Shown: piece after piece, positions 1-8,483 of the stretch
How positions within the stretch are numbered: the first letter of the stretch is position 1
Layout: each line of letters starts with the position of its first letter
DNA from: Candidatus Azophilus lithoversatilis
GTDB taxonomy: Bacteria; Pseudomonadota; Gammaproteobacteria; Pseudomonadales; Azotimanducaceae
DNA: 64,000 bases
Direction of reading: 5' to 3'
Assembly: GCA_028278675.1 (NCBI GenBank)
Contig: JAQAJJ010000002.1
Coordinates: 1-64,000, forward strand
Notes under the pieces: model-generated
What the model was told of the DNA's origin: nothing
Databases searched by the model: none
The model's input: the letters and a program-made list of their open reading frames with translations, nothing else
Program-made: the position numbers and the translations under genes

Positions 1-91
1 ACGAGTTGCCGCACCAAAAACCGTCGATCGCGGCAAGATCGGGCCAAAATCACGGGGTTGTTGGTAAAGATGGGCTAGGAGATTGCTGCAA

Positions 92-538
92 GTGCAGGAT
101 TTCAACCCAACCGGGGCTGACCGCCTGTTCGTGGACACTGCGGGTTGGATGGCGCTCGCTGATTCTGGAGACCGCGCCCATGCCAGCACTAAGCGGGTCA
201 GAGATAACACCCTGCACGACGGAGGTGTTCTGATCACAACCGACTTCGTGGTTGACGAGACCCTGACCCTGATCAGAATGCGCCTGGGCCTGCAGGCCGC
301 TGCCCGATGGTGGGCGCAGGTTGACGCCAGCTCGCGGATTGGGTGGGAGCGGATCGACCCCGCCCGCGCAGAGAAAGCGCGGGCATGGTTCTTCGGATGG
401 GCTGACAAGTCCTTCTCCTTCACGGATTGCACGAGTTTCGTGGTGATGAACGAACTCGGGATCACGCGGGCGCTGACGACGGACCGACACTTCCGGCAAG
501 CCGGTTTCGAGTCGTTGCCAGCGGACGATCAACGGTGA
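92..538 (+). CDS. PIN-domain ribonuclease, VapC-like toxin
   Basis: A PIN-domain protein of about 148 residues, expected to be a Mg-dependent ribonuclease of the VapC toxin class. The acidic residues typical of PIN active sites are visible: Asp in FVDTAGWMAL near the N-terminus, Glu in VVDETLTL, Asp in FSFTDCTSFVVM and Asp in TTDRHF. I chose the GTG at 92 because a good ribosome site (AGGAG, 77-81) lies 10 bases before it; a TTG at 83 is only one base from that site. A reading frame that is open from the window edge stops at TAG 76-78, right on the ribosome site, and could be the tail of a cognate antitoxin, but its visible peptide is not recognisable. The toxin family is clear from the motifs; its activity is inferred. 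Confidence 0.75.
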   Translation: MQDFNPTGADRLFVDTAGWMALADSGDRAHASTKRVRDNTLHDGGVLITTDFVVDETLTLIRMRLGLQAAARWWAQVDASSRIGWERIDPARAEKARAWFFGWADKSFSFTDCTSFVVMNELGITRALTTDRHFRQAGFESLPADDQR

Positions 539-566
539 CCTGACGGCACCACACTATGTTCCGGCC

Positions 567-695
567 ATGACCGCCGCCTCCGCAGTTCGCCCCAGATTCG
601 ACGTCCCGCTGAACCAGAAGGCGGTCAGATGGACTATGCTCGCCAGCGAGTGGCGCAACGAATTGCGGCCGAAACAGGAAACCGACTCAGCATGA
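567..695 (+). CDS. possible small protein, unrecognised (42 aa)
   Basis: An ATG-initiated frame of 42 codons begins MTAASAVRPRFDVP and ends in a TGA overlapping the first tandem repeat unit. It has no recognisable domain, and the ribosome site is weak. It may be a remnant of a larger gene interrupted by the repeat or a chance frame. It is listed only because it is the sole start-to-stop frame between the PIN toxin and the repeats. Confidence 0.2.
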   Translation: MTAASAVRPRFDVPLNQKAVRWTMLASEWRNELRPKQETDSA

Positions 696-950
696 AAGCC
701 CTTAGCTTGCCCCAGAACGGCACGCCGCCGATGCCGAGGAACAACCCGCCAGCCGCTGGGCTGTCTCCATTTGTTCCATGAAAGCCCTTAGCTTGCCCCA
801 GAACGGCACGCCGCCGATGCCGAGGAACAACCAGCCAGCCGCTGAGCTGTCTCCATTTGTTCCATGAAAGCCCTTAGCTTGCCCCAGAACGGCACGCCGA
901 CGACGCCGAAGGAACAACCCGCCAGCCGCTGGGCTGTCTCCATTTGTTCC
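692..950 (+). repeat. three tandem copies of an 86-87 bp dispersed element
   Basis: Units lie at 692-777, 778-863 and 864-950 and are nearly identical. Each begins ATGAAAGCCCTTAGCTTGC and ends in TCTCCATTTGTTCC. Unit three has one extra base (CCGAAGGAAC instead of CCGAGGAAC), giving 87 bp or 29 codons, and its reading frame matches the frame used by the related copies inside yidD and beside mnmE. Units one and two have lost that base and read to a stop at the start of the next unit. Related copies lie at 24222-24311, 32764-32847 and 35934-36021. Confidence 0.9.
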
Positions 951-964
951 ATGGAAGGCTGGCC

Positions 965-1168
965 GTGAAACAAAGAAACAACCGCAATCGGGACTCCAGC
1001 GGGCATTGGAAGTGGGGGATGATCTACCACAATCCCGACGATCCAAAAGTCTGGATTGCAAAGCGCTATGGGTGGGGCTGGACGCTCAACATGGCCCGGC
1101 CACAGTCCTGGGCGATCCTCGCGCTCTTGGTGTTGGCTCTCTTGGCCTTGGTGCCGCTGACAACCTGA
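965..1168 (+). CDS. small DUF5808-type membrane protein
   Basis: A 67-residue protein. Its middle carries the DUF5808 signature: WKWGMIYHNPDDP followed by KRYGWGWTLNMARP (about residues 14-45). A single hydrophobic helix (AILALLVLALLALVPL) then ends the protein, so it should be a small inner-membrane protein. The domain is usually found in membrane proteins of unknown function. I start it at GTG 965 because GGAAGG (953-958) is well placed. A TTG at 944 would begin inside the last tandem repeat unit, so the gene sits directly against the repeat array. It converges on polA, whose stop lies 30 bases further on. Confidence 0.65.
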   Translation: MKQRNNRNRDSSGHWKWGMIYHNPDDPKVWIAKRYGWGWTLNMARPQSWAILALLVLALLALVPLTT

Positions 1169-1197
1169 CGCAGGAACTGCGCCAAAGCCCGGACGCC

Positions 1198-3909
1198 CTA
1201 GTGCGCCTCGTCCCAGTTGGCGCCAACGCCGCAGTCCACCAGCAGCGGCACTGACAGTTCGGCGGCGGCTGCCATGCGTTCCTGAACGCCTTCAAGCAGC
1301 GCATCGACCGCGTCCTGCGCCACTTCAAAGACCAGTTCGTCGTGGACCTGCATGATCATCAGCGCATCGATGCCGCTGGCAGCGAGCCAGTCATCGACGC
1401 TGAGCATGGCCCGCTTGATGATGTCGGCGGCGGTGCCCTGCAGGGGGGCGTTGATGGCGGCGCGCTCGGCGGCTTGGCGGCGCTGCATCTGGCGGGCGTT
1501 GATTTCGCGCAGGTGCAGGCGGCGACCGAAGACCGTCTCCACGTAGCCCTGCTCATGGGCCAGCGCCCGGGTGCGGTCCATGTAGTCGGCAACACCGGGG
1601 AAGCGGCTGAAGTAGCGGTCCATGTGGGCCTTGGCCTCCTTCTGCCCAATGCCCAACTGGCGGCTTAGGCCAAAGGCGGACATGCCGTACATCAGGCCGA
1701 AATTGATGGCCTTGGCGTTGCGCCGCTGCTCATCGCTCACCGCCTCCGGCGCGCCGCCGAACACCTCGGCGGCAGTGGCCCGGTGGATGTCCTGGTTGGC
1801 TGCGAACGCCGACAGCAAGCCCTCATCCTGGGACAGATGCGCCATGATGCGCAGCTCGATCTGGCTGTAGTCCGCCGCCACGATGCGCCGACCCTCCGGG
1901 GCTTTGAACGCCTGGCGCACCCGGCGGCCTTCGGCGGTGCGGATGGGGATGTTCTGCAGGTTCGGGTCCGCCGACGACAGCCGGCCGGTGGCGGCCACCG
2001 CTTGGTGGTAGGAGGTGTGGATGCGGCCGGTGTTCGGGTCGATGTCCAGCGGCAGCTTGTCGGTGTAGGTGCCCTTGAGCTTGGTCAGGCTGCGGTGATT
2101 GAGGATCACCGTGGGCAGCTCGTGGCCTTGGGCGGCCAGGTCGCGCAGCACCGGCTCGGCGGTGGACGGCTGGCCCTTCGGGGTCTTGCGCAGCACCGGC
2201 AGGCCCAAACGCTCGAAGAAGATCTCCTGCAGCTGCTTGGGGCTGTCCAGATTGAACTGCGAGCCGGCTATCGACCACGCCTGCTCCTGCAGCTTGACGA
2301 TCTGCTCGGCGAGCTCCTGGCTCTGCCGGCGCAATGCCGCGCCGTCCAAGGCCGCCCCGTTGCGCTCGATGCGGGAGAGCACCGGGATCAACGGCAGCTC
2401 GATCTCCTTGAACACCTTCACCAAGCTGGGGTGCTGCTGGAGCTTCGGCCACAGCGTTTGGTGCAGCTGCAGCGTCACGTCGGCGTCCTCAGCCGCATAG
2501 TCGGAAGCAGCGCCGACTTCGACCTGATCGAAGCTCAACTGCTTGGCCCCCTTGCCGGCCACATCCTCATAGTGCGTCGTGCGCACGCCCAAATGCTTCT
2601 GCGCCAGGTCATCCATGTTGTGGCGGCCTGCGGTGCTGTCGAGCACGTAGGACTCCAGCATGGTGTCAAAGGCGATGCCCGCCAGCGGCGCGCCCGCGCG
2701 GGCGAGCACATTCATGTCGTACTTCAGGTGCTGGCCGATCTTGCGCTTGTTCGGATCGGCCAACAGGGGCTTAAGCTTGGCGAGCACCAATTCCAGCGGC
2801 AGTTGGTCGGGCGCGCCGGGATAACCATGGCCGACCGGCACATAGGCCGCCCGATCCGGCTCCACGGCGAAGGAGAAGCCGACCAACTCGGCCTGCATGT
2901 AGTTGATGCTGGTGGTTTCGGTGTCAAAGGCGAACAACGGCGCTACCTCAAGCTGCGCAATCCAGGCATCCAGGGCCGCTTCGGTGGTGACGCACTCATA
3001 GTGCCGGTCCCGAACCGGCTCCGGATTTGGGTCCTCGAGTTCGTCCAGCCAACTGTTGAACTGGTAGCGCTCGAACAGCGCCCTGAGCGCCTCGGCGTCC
3101 ACCTCGGGCGGCGCGGTCAGCGCCGTCATGGGCACGCCGACATCCACGTCGCACTTGATGGTGGTCAGCGTCTGCGACAGTGGCAGATGGTCGAGGCTGG
3201 CCCGCAGATTTTCGCCGACCTTGCCCTTGATGCTGTCCGCCGCCGCCATCACGGCATCGAGGGAGCCGTGCTCATTGAGCCATTTGGCGGCCGTCTTCGG
3301 CCCCACCTTGGGCACGCCGGGGATGTTGTCCACCTTATCGCCCATCAGCGCGAGGTAGTCGATGATGAGTTCCGGCGGCACACCGAACTTATCGACCACG
3401 CCTTGCCGGTCCATGCTGGTTTCGCTCATGGTGTTGAGCAGGGTGACGCGGTCGTTCACCAACTGCGCCATGTCCTTGTCGCTGGTGGAGATGAGCACGG
3501 TGCGGCCTTCGGCACCGGCTTGGCTCGCCAGGGTGCCGATCACGTCGTCCGCCTCGACTTGAGGGACGGTCAGCAGCGGCAGCCCCATGGCGCGAATGAT
3601 CTCGAAGGTGGGTTCGATCTGCCGGCGCAGGTCGTCGTCCATCGGCGGCCGGTTGGCCTTGTATTCCGAATACAGATCGTCACGGAAGGTCTTGCCCTTG
3701 GGATCGAAGACGATGACCAAGGGACTGCCCGGATAGTCCTTGGCGAGCTTGCGGATCATGGCGATGACGCCGCGCATGGCGCCGGTGGGAAAGCCGTCCG
3801 GGGCGGTCAGCGGCGGCATCGCATGGAAGGCGCGGAACAGGTAGGTTGACCCGTCCACAAGGATCAGGGATTTGTCGTTTGCCGCCGCCTCTGCCACCAT
3901 TGGACCCAT
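1198..3909 (-). CDS. polA: DNA polymerase I
   Basis: DNA polymerase I, 903 residues, for Okazaki-fragment maturation and repair synthesis. The N-terminal 5'-3' exonuclease domain starts at KSLILVDGSTYLFRAFHA. The 3'-5' proofreading domain keeps its acidic residues (FDTETTS near 327, and EDADVTL), so proofreading should work. Polymerase motifs are intact: A (ADYSQIELR near 676), B (RRNAKAINFGLMYG) and C (VHDELVF near 855). The ATG at 3909 puts the exonuclease motif a few residues in, as in the family; a second ATG at 3900 is equally possible, while the frame running further upstream overlaps the divergent DUF2782 gene. Length matches E. coli PolA (928). The polA / DUF2782 / thrB arrangement is that of Pseudomonas. 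Confidence 0.97.
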   Translation of the reverse strand: MGPMVAEAAANDKSLILVDGSTYLFRAFHAMPPLTAPDGFPTGAMRGVIAMIRKLAKDYPGSPLVIVFDPKGKTFRDDLYSEYKANRPPMDDDLRRQIEPTFEIIRAMGLPLLTVPQVEADDVIGTLASQAGAEGRTVLISTSDKDMAQLVNDRVTLLNTMSETSMDRQGVVDKFGVPPELIIDYLALMGDKVDNIPGVPKVGPKTAAKWLNEHGSLDAVMAAADSIKGKVGENLRASLDHLPLSQTLTTIKCDVDVGVPMTALTAPPEVDAEALRALFERYQFNSWLDELEDPNPEPVRDRHYECVTTEAALDAWIAQLEVAPLFAFDTETTSINYMQAELVGFSFAVEPDRAAYVPVGHGYPGAPDQLPLELVLAKLKPLLADPNKRKIGQHLKYDMNVLARAGAPLAGIAFDTMLESYVLDSTAGRHNMDDLAQKHLGVRTTHYEDVAGKGAKQLSFDQVEVGAASDYAAEDADVTLQLHQTLWPKLQQHPSLVKVFKEIELPLIPVLSRIERNGAALDGAALRRQSQELAEQIVKLQEQAWSIAGSQFNLDSPKQLQEIFFERLGLPVLRKTPKGQPSTAEPVLRDLAAQGHELPTVILNHRSLTKLKGTYTDKLPLDIDPNTGRIHTSYHQAVAATGRLSSADPNLQNIPIRTAEGRRVRQAFKAPEGRRIVAADYSQIELRIMAHLSQDEGLLSAFAANQDIHRATAAEVFGGAPEAVSDEQRRNAKAINFGLMYGMSAFGLSRQLGIGQKEAKAHMDRYFSRFPGVADYMDRTRALAHEQGYVETVFGRRLHLREINARQMQRRQAAERAAINAPLQGTAADIIKRAMLSVDDWLAASGIDALMIMQVHDELVFEVAQDAVDALLEGVQERMAAAAELSVPLLVDCGVGANWDEAH

Positions 3910-3955
3910 GTCCGCCAACAAACTGACAGTGTGGCCCGCCGTGGGCGCTTTGGCA

Positions 3956-4246
3956 ATGCGGTGGCTCTGTTCGGCCCGCCTTGGGCTCGTGGCGGCGCTG
4001 TTGCTGGCCTCCGCTGCCGCCTTGTCCTCCGAACCTGAAGCGCTTCGCGGCCCCGATGTCACCATCATCGCCGGGGAGGAGCGCACCGTCTATGAATACC
4101 GGCAGAACGGCCACTTGCGCATGGTCAAGATCGTTCCCAAATGGGGCAAGCCGTACTACCTGTTCCCCCGGGACCAAACCACTGGATTCGGCGACTTGGA
4201 AGAAGCCGACATGCTGCTGCCGACTTGGGTGGTCGTCGAGTTCTGA
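3956..4246 (+). CDS. exported DUF2782 protein
   Basis: A 96-residue exported protein with a signal sequence (about residues 1-25, LGLVAALLLASAAALS) and a DUF2782 body visible in VTIIAGEERTVYEYRQNG and VPKWGKPYYLFPRD. The function of this family is unknown. It is found between polA and thrB in pseudomonads, the same place as here. The ATG at 3956 gives a standard signal peptide; ATG 3908 would add 16 residues and overlap the polA start. Its TGA overlaps the thrB ATG (TGATG), so the two are translationally coupled. It is transcribed away from polA, so both promoters must fit in a very short space. Confidence 0.8.
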   Translation: MRWLCSARLGLVAALLLASAAALSSEPEALRGPDVTIIAGEERTVYEYRQNGHLRMVKIVPKWGKPYYLFPRDQTTGFGDLEEADMLLPTWVVVEF

Positions 4247-5211
4247 TGAACGCCGTCACCCGCTTGGACCGGGCTGACCTGGAAGCTGTGCTTGGCCGAT
4301 ATGATGTCGGCAAACTTGAGGATTTCTGGCCCGCCGCCCACGGCATCGAAAACAGCAACTACTTCGTCCGCACCACGGCCAAGGGGATGCCGTGTGAGTG
4401 GGTGCTTACTATCCTGGAACAAGCGCCCAATGCGGGCGCGGTGTTCGCTCCGCTGCTGGACCTGTGCTTCGACGCCGGACTGCCGGTGGCGCCGGTGCAG
4501 CGCAACGCCGCCGGTGCCCTGCGGGATTCCCTGCGCGGCAAGCCGCTGCTGTTGACGCCGAGATTGCCCGGCAGCCATCCCCGACAAACCTCCGCCGCGC
4601 AGGTTGCAGCCCTGGGGTCCGCCATCGCGAAACTGCACTTGGCGACCCGCAACCCCAGCTTTGCGACGCCCAACCACCCCCGCGATGAAGACTGGCTGCG
4701 ACGCACGGCCCAATCGGTCTGCGGCCAATTGACGGCGGATGCCGCCCAATTGCTTGAACGCTCGCGGCACCGGGTTGCCAGCCTGCTGCACAGCCCGGAC
4801 GCAGCCGCCCTCCCCGCCGGCATCATTCACGGGGACCTGTTCCGCGACAACGTCCTGTTCGACGGCGACCGGCTCACCGGCTTGCTGGACTTCCACCACG
4901 CTTCCCGGGGCTGGCTGATCTACGATCTTGCCGTCGCGGCCAACGACTGGTGCAGCGAGTCTGACGGCGCCCTGGACGAAGGCAAGGCCGACGCCCTGCT
5001 CGCCACCTACCACAGGCACCGTCCGCTCACGCAAGCAGAATTTGAGCGTTTCCCCGATTTCATGACCTACGCCGCATTGGCCTTCTGGCTGTCCCGGCTG
5101 TCCGCCGCCGCCAAGGCGCAAGCCGGCGAGGCAGTTCGGGTGAAGGATCCGGACGAATTCCAGCGCATCATCGCAAGTCGCTTGAGCAGCGAGTTTCGGC
5201 TCAATGTCTGA
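4246..5211 (+). CDS. thrB: homoserine kinase, APH-fold type
   Basis: Homoserine kinase of the aminoglycoside-phosphotransferase fold, 321 residues; it phosphorylates L-homoserine with ATP in threonine synthesis. The catalytic loop is clear (HGDLFRDNVLF, about residue 195) as is the metal-binding Asp of the next motif (LLDFHHASRGW). The N-terminal lobe holds GIENSNYFVRT. The start ATG overlaps the DUF2782 stop by one base. Length is normal for this family. The polA-DUF2782-thrB context, familiar in pseudomonads, supports homoserine kinase over another member of the APH superfamily. Confidence 0.92.
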   Translation: MNAVTRLDRADLEAVLGRYDVGKLEDFWPAAHGIENSNYFVRTTAKGMPCEWVLTILEQAPNAGAVFAPLLDLCFDAGLPVAPVQRNAAGALRDSLRGKPLLLTPRLPGSHPRQTSAAQVAALGSAIAKLHLATRNPSFATPNHPRDEDWLRRTAQSVCGQLTADAAQLLERSRHRVASLLHSPDAAALPAGIIHGDLFRDNVLFDGDRLTGLLDFHHASRGWLIYDLAVAANDWCSESDGALDEGKADALLATYHRHRPLTQAEFERFPDFMTYAALAFWLSRLSAAAKAQAGEAVRVKDPDEFQRIIASRLSSEFRLNV

Positions 5212-5328
5212 CTCAAACCGCTAACGGGTCGTGAAGTTTGGGGTCTAGGGCTTAACCAACCCTACTTGCGGGCTTGGACTGCCCACGGCAGACTTTCGTG
5301 TTATGCGCAACGAAGTCAGGACAGAGGA

Positions 5329-5663
5329 ATGGCTATGAGCAAAGACAATTCAAAGACTGGAAGGACCGTGCGCTTCGCCAAAATGGCGGTCGCTTCGCTG
5401 CCAAGGCTGCCGGCGGCGTGGGGGTACCCGCGGTTGTATCGACGGTGATCGCTTCCGTGGGCACGGCGAGTACGGGCACCGCAATATCCACTTTGAGCGG
5501 CGCGGCGCTGACGAAGGCGACCCTCGCATGGCTGGGCGGCGGAACACTAGCTGCAGGTGGGCTCGGCGTTGCCGGAGGTGCGGTTGTCCTCGGCGCCATT
5601 GGCGTGGTGGGTGCTTTGGGATCGAAAATGTTCTATGACATGGCGACGAAACCAAAGGAGTAA
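5329..5663 (+). pseudogene. glycine-rich hydrophobic protein, apparent one-base frameshift
   Basis: Translation signals (GAGGA at 5325, ATG 5329 or 5335) start a frame reading MSKDNSKTGRTVRFAKMA, which soon ends at 5448. From about 5388 another frame continues sensibly (GRFAAKAAGGVGVPAVV) through a long glycine- and alanine-rich hydrophobic stretch to a charged tail (MATKPKE) at 5663. Restoring one base after ATGGC near 5387 joins the two halves into a protein of about 111 residues. The joined product would have two or three membrane segments made of glycine-zipper-like repeats. I do not recognise the family. It lies 24 bases before the HNH gene and probably formed a unit with it. It could also be a sequencing error, or a shorter intact protein starting elsewhere. 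Confidence 0.5.
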
Positions 5664-5687
5664 CGCAAGGCGACAAGGCCACCAGCG

Positions 5688-6239
5688 ATGGCTATCTGGG
5701 ACTGGCTCCAGGAACTTCCGTTCATTGACGACGTGGCGGATGCCTTCGATTTCTTCAACTAGTTTCTTCCCGAGGCAGACTCAGTCGCCACCTCGATCAG
5801 CAACTATGCCCAACTCCGCGAAGGCATGTATTGGACGATTGGAGAGGACGGAGTCGACACGCGACACCAATGGCTGATCGATTCTTCGTTGGAGCCCGTA
5901 TCCTACGGCGAGAACGGGCAGGTCGAAAGCGGCCTATGGCGAGATTCACACACGGGATTCGAGTCGAGCAATCCCGCGGATTTCGACATTGACCACAGGA
6001 TGCCGTTCCGGGAGATAGCGGACCAATTCCCCCGGCTATACGAGTTACCGAAGGAAGAGCAGCTCGCAATCTACAACGATGTCGAGAACCTACAGATAAT
6101 TCACGATGTGCACAATCTTGAGAAGGGCGACGACCGACCAGCGCAGCATGCGCTGAAGTTGGCTGGTGTGGATATGAAGCGAGAGTTTCTTAAGAAGTGT
6201 GCGAACTATGTGGGACAACTCCAGCAGAGATTCAGTTGA
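5688..6239 (+). pseudogene. HNH-type nuclease gene with in-frame TAG
   Basis: The frame opens MAIWDWLQELPF at ATG 5688 and meets an amber TAG at 5760-5762 after 24 codons. It then runs open in the same frame (FLPEADSVATSISNYAQL, then ATG 5826) to 6239. The second part carries an HNH-like nuclease core: FDIDHRMPFREI, then NDVENLQI and HNLEKGDDRP. Those residues fit an HNH/endonuclease VII-like fold, whose substrate would be DNA. Codons on both sides of the TAG read as one protein of 183 residues, so this looks like a nonsense mutation; the 137-residue part from ATG 5826 might still be made and contains the whole HNH core. The neighbour upstream is the broken glycine-rich gene. Confidence 0.65.
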
Positions 6240-6475
6240 GGTCCGAATGCTTCAGAAACTCGGGCCTGACGACAACACAACTCCGTCTGGGCGATGACGC
6301 CTTGATGAACGAAAGGTAGCCCCAACCAGCTCCGTCAGCAGGCCGCCTTAAAGGTATGCGGCTTGCCACCAACGGCTTCTAGCGGGTACAGGATGGCGGC
6401 GCAACCGAACGTCCCAACTCTTTCGTGATTGAGGCCAGATACCGGTTCGACTGCCCTCCCCCCCGCGAATTATGG
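6240..6475. other. intergenic gap between HNH gene and rloB
   Basis: A gap of 236 bases between two convergent genes. I see no convincing coding frame or RNA gene. A short stretch near 6440 (GGTTCGACTGCCC) resembles a tRNA T-arm loop but its flanks do not pair. Confidence 0.5.
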
Positions 6476-7102
6476 CTAACCTTTGATCGCCCGCAAGTAG
6501 CGAACTAACTGATGTACTTCAGTGCATGGATTGTACTCTTGGGTTCTTAGCGCATCCGTCATTGCCTGCTCAGCGCGGATAGCGGCATCGTCAAGCCGGG
6601 CCTCAAGCTCCCGAAACTTGCACCCACCTTGTTTGGTGTAGCTAGGCTGGTGGCGCTTGAGAGCTGAGATGCAATTGTCGCACTTGCTTCTGCCCCCGCT
6701 ACGCCCGAAAGGTTGTCGCGTGTACTCAAAATGAAGCAGGAACCAGAATTCAAAGCAGGGCCATGATCTGGCCAAGTGGATTCCCGCCCCTTTCGCCGCC
6801 AGGGAGACCGATGCGAAGTGCTTTTGGTCATCGTGATCGAATACGCAATAGGCGCGGTCGTAGTTCTCCCCGTTTCTTTGCTCCCGCCGCTGCTCTTCCT
6901 TAACCAGCTTGACCAAGCCCATTGGATCACGATGAGATGGGACAACAACTATATTCGCTGTGCTCAAGCCGTAAGCAACCACTAACTCCCGAAAGTACTG
7001 CGTCTCCGTGCGCTCACCTACGCACGCGATAAGCACACGATCATAGGGCTCGCGTTGCGGCCTCTGCCGCCTAAGTTGTCGACGCGGCACTCGGCGGGCC
7101 AT
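6476..7102 (-). CDS. rloB: RloB-like abortive-infection protein (AbiLii type)
   Basis: A 208-residue member of the RloB/AbiLii family, which has a TOPRIM-like nuclease fold and works with an RloA ATPase in phage defence. After a basic N-terminus the first strand reads VLIACVGERTETQYF (residues 23-37). The family consensus here is close to CEGxxTExxYF, so the Glu normally seen before Gly is Val28 in this copy. The second acidic motif is intact (YCVFDHDDQKHF), as are SWPCFEFWFLLHFE and a C-terminal helical part. The start lies 4 bases after the rloA stop, so the two form an operon. Family assignment is from motifs; the mechanism is inferred from the AbiL/RloAB systems. Confidence 0.82.
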   Translation of the reverse strand: MARRVPRRQLRRQRPQREPYDRVLIACVGERTETQYFRELVVAYGLSTANIVVVPSHRDPMGLVKLVKEEQRREQRNGENYDRAYCVFDHDDQKHFASVSLAAKGAGIHLARSWPCFEFWFLLHFEYTRQPFGRSGGRSKCDNCISALKRHQPSYTKQGGCKFRELEARLDDAAIRAEQAMTDALRTQEYNPCTEVHQLVRYLRAIKG

Positions 7103-7106
7103 GCAA

Positions 7107-8366
7107 CTATCCCAGAATCGCCGCTTCAGCAGGTTGGAGATTCGGCACAGCGCCGTATCGACCGGCCAAATAGGACCGTTCCAGATTCTCCGCTCCCTTG
7201 CGCGGGCGGAAGTCCGTCAGCGGGAACAAACTCGTGGCCTGCTCCTTGTTGCGCTCGCAGAACCAGATTTGATCACGCCGGAAGACTTCCTGATTGAGGA
7301 TTGATGTCTCGTGGGTGGAGAAGATGAGTTGCGCGCCCTTGCTGTTTCGCTTGGGATTGTGGAACTGTTCGATGAGGAATCGCACCAAGCCAGGATGAAG
7401 GTGGCCGTGCAATTCATCCAGCACGACGACGTACCCATTCTCCAAGGCGTCAATCCAAGGACCCGCCAAGGCAAAGATTTTCTGAGTTCCGTCCGACTCT
7501 TCATCCAAATCGATCTCTACCGCTCGACCGTCGGTAGCACGGTGAGACAGCTGGGGTCTGACAATCTTGGCATTGGACAGTTCCCGCGCCATCGCATCTC
7601 GTACAGCCGACGGCATGTTGCTAGGCATCATTTCGGGTGAGAAATCCTCCTTAGCAAGCCGAATGCCAGAAACAGCCAGATCCGCCTGTTGTAGAAATCC
7701 GATGACTTCTTCCTTCCGCTGTCCCTCGCAGCACTCAACGGTGAAGTGGTTGGCCCAGTCGCCGTCGACGGCCACATGAAGATGGGTCTTGAACCAGTCA
7801 AAAAGAGGCCTCAACTGAGCGCTGTTCAGGGCGACCGCCGTTGACAGCAATAGCGCATTCGGCCGTGTGGACCGGCGCCAAACCTCCTTGTCTCCAAGTA
7901 GCTTGTCACCAAACTTGACGCATTCCGAATCACTACGTTCAAACCAAGTCTGCACACGCCCGTGCGGCCAAGCGTATAGCCATTCGCCAACAATGGCCTC
8001 CGAGGTCGCCGAAAACCCATACTGGTAGCGAACTCCCCCCGCGAGACACTGCAACTCGAAGGTCGTGGGCTTGGCTTCACTTTCTAGGTCAAATCGGTAG
8101 GGAGTGATGGGTAGCGAATCCATCTCGCTGGCTGAGCGCATCACTGTCTGCTGCATCGTTTCAAGCGCTCTAAGCAAATTGCTCTTGCCAGCTGCGTTGG
8201 CACCATAAAGCGCTGCCGAGCGCAAGAGCGCAATTGGGCGGGCGTTGCCACTCGCCACGTCGACCACATGGGTATGCCGCCGCTCCCGCCCAGAGTCAGC
8301 CACCAAGCTCAAGTTGGCTCGATCCTTGATCGACCTGAAGTTCTCAACCGAAAATTCAATCAGCAT
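7107..8366 (-). CDS. rloA: RloA-like AAA ATPase (AbiLi type)
   Basis: A 419-residue ATPase of the AAA_15/RloA group, related to SMC- and OLD-like ABC-fold enzymes. It opens MLIEFSVENFRSIKD, the usual start of this family, with a Walker A motif at 55-62 (GANAAGKS). An ABC-like signature follows (EESDGTQKIFAL), then Walker B (YVVVLDELHGHLHP) and a switch histidine (LIFSTHETSIL). It should sense infection and control the RloB partner encoded 4 bases downstream. All ATPase motifs are intact. The pair sits between a broken toxin-like locus and housekeeping egt genes, as expected for a small defence insertion. A short promoter region lies in the 117 bases before it. Confidence 0.85.
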   Translation of the reverse strand: MLIEFSVENFRSIKDRANLSLVADSGRERRHTHVVDVASGNARPIALLRSAALYGANAAGKSNLLRALETMQQTVMRSASEMDSLPITPYRFDLESEAKPTTFELQCLAGGVRYQYGFSATSEAIVGEWLYAWPHGRVQTWFERSDSECVKFGDKLLGDKEVWRRSTRPNALLLSTAVALNSAQLRPLFDWFKTHLHVAVDGDWANHFTVECCEGQRKEEVIGFLQQADLAVSGIRLAKEDFSPEMMPSNMPSAVRDAMARELSNAKIVRPQLSHRATDGRAVEIDLDEESDGTQKIFALAGPWIDALENGYVVVLDELHGHLHPGLVRFLIEQFHNPKRNSKGAQLIFSTHETSILNQEVFRRDQIWFCERNKEQATSLFPLTDFRPRKGAENLERSYLAGRYGAVPNLQPAEAAILG

Positions 8367-8483
8367 GTCCGGCCCTTTTCAGCACGAGATTTGGCGACAA
8401 TTTACAAAGATACCACTTAAATCGGCCTTGACGACAAGTTTTACTGGATTGATGCACATTCGTCGCCGGATACTGGCGACGAA

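Noticed and set aside
1783..3849. Long open frame (688 codons) on the plus strand opposite polA
   Set aside because: It is the antisense shadow of polA in GC-rich DNA; the polymerase motifs on the other strand are unambiguous and the plus-strand peptide has no domain.
6435..6460. tRNA-like T-loop sequence GGTTCGACTGCC
   Set aside because: The flanking bases do not form the T stem and no acceptor or anticodon arm could be found, so I do not call a tRNA or attachment site.
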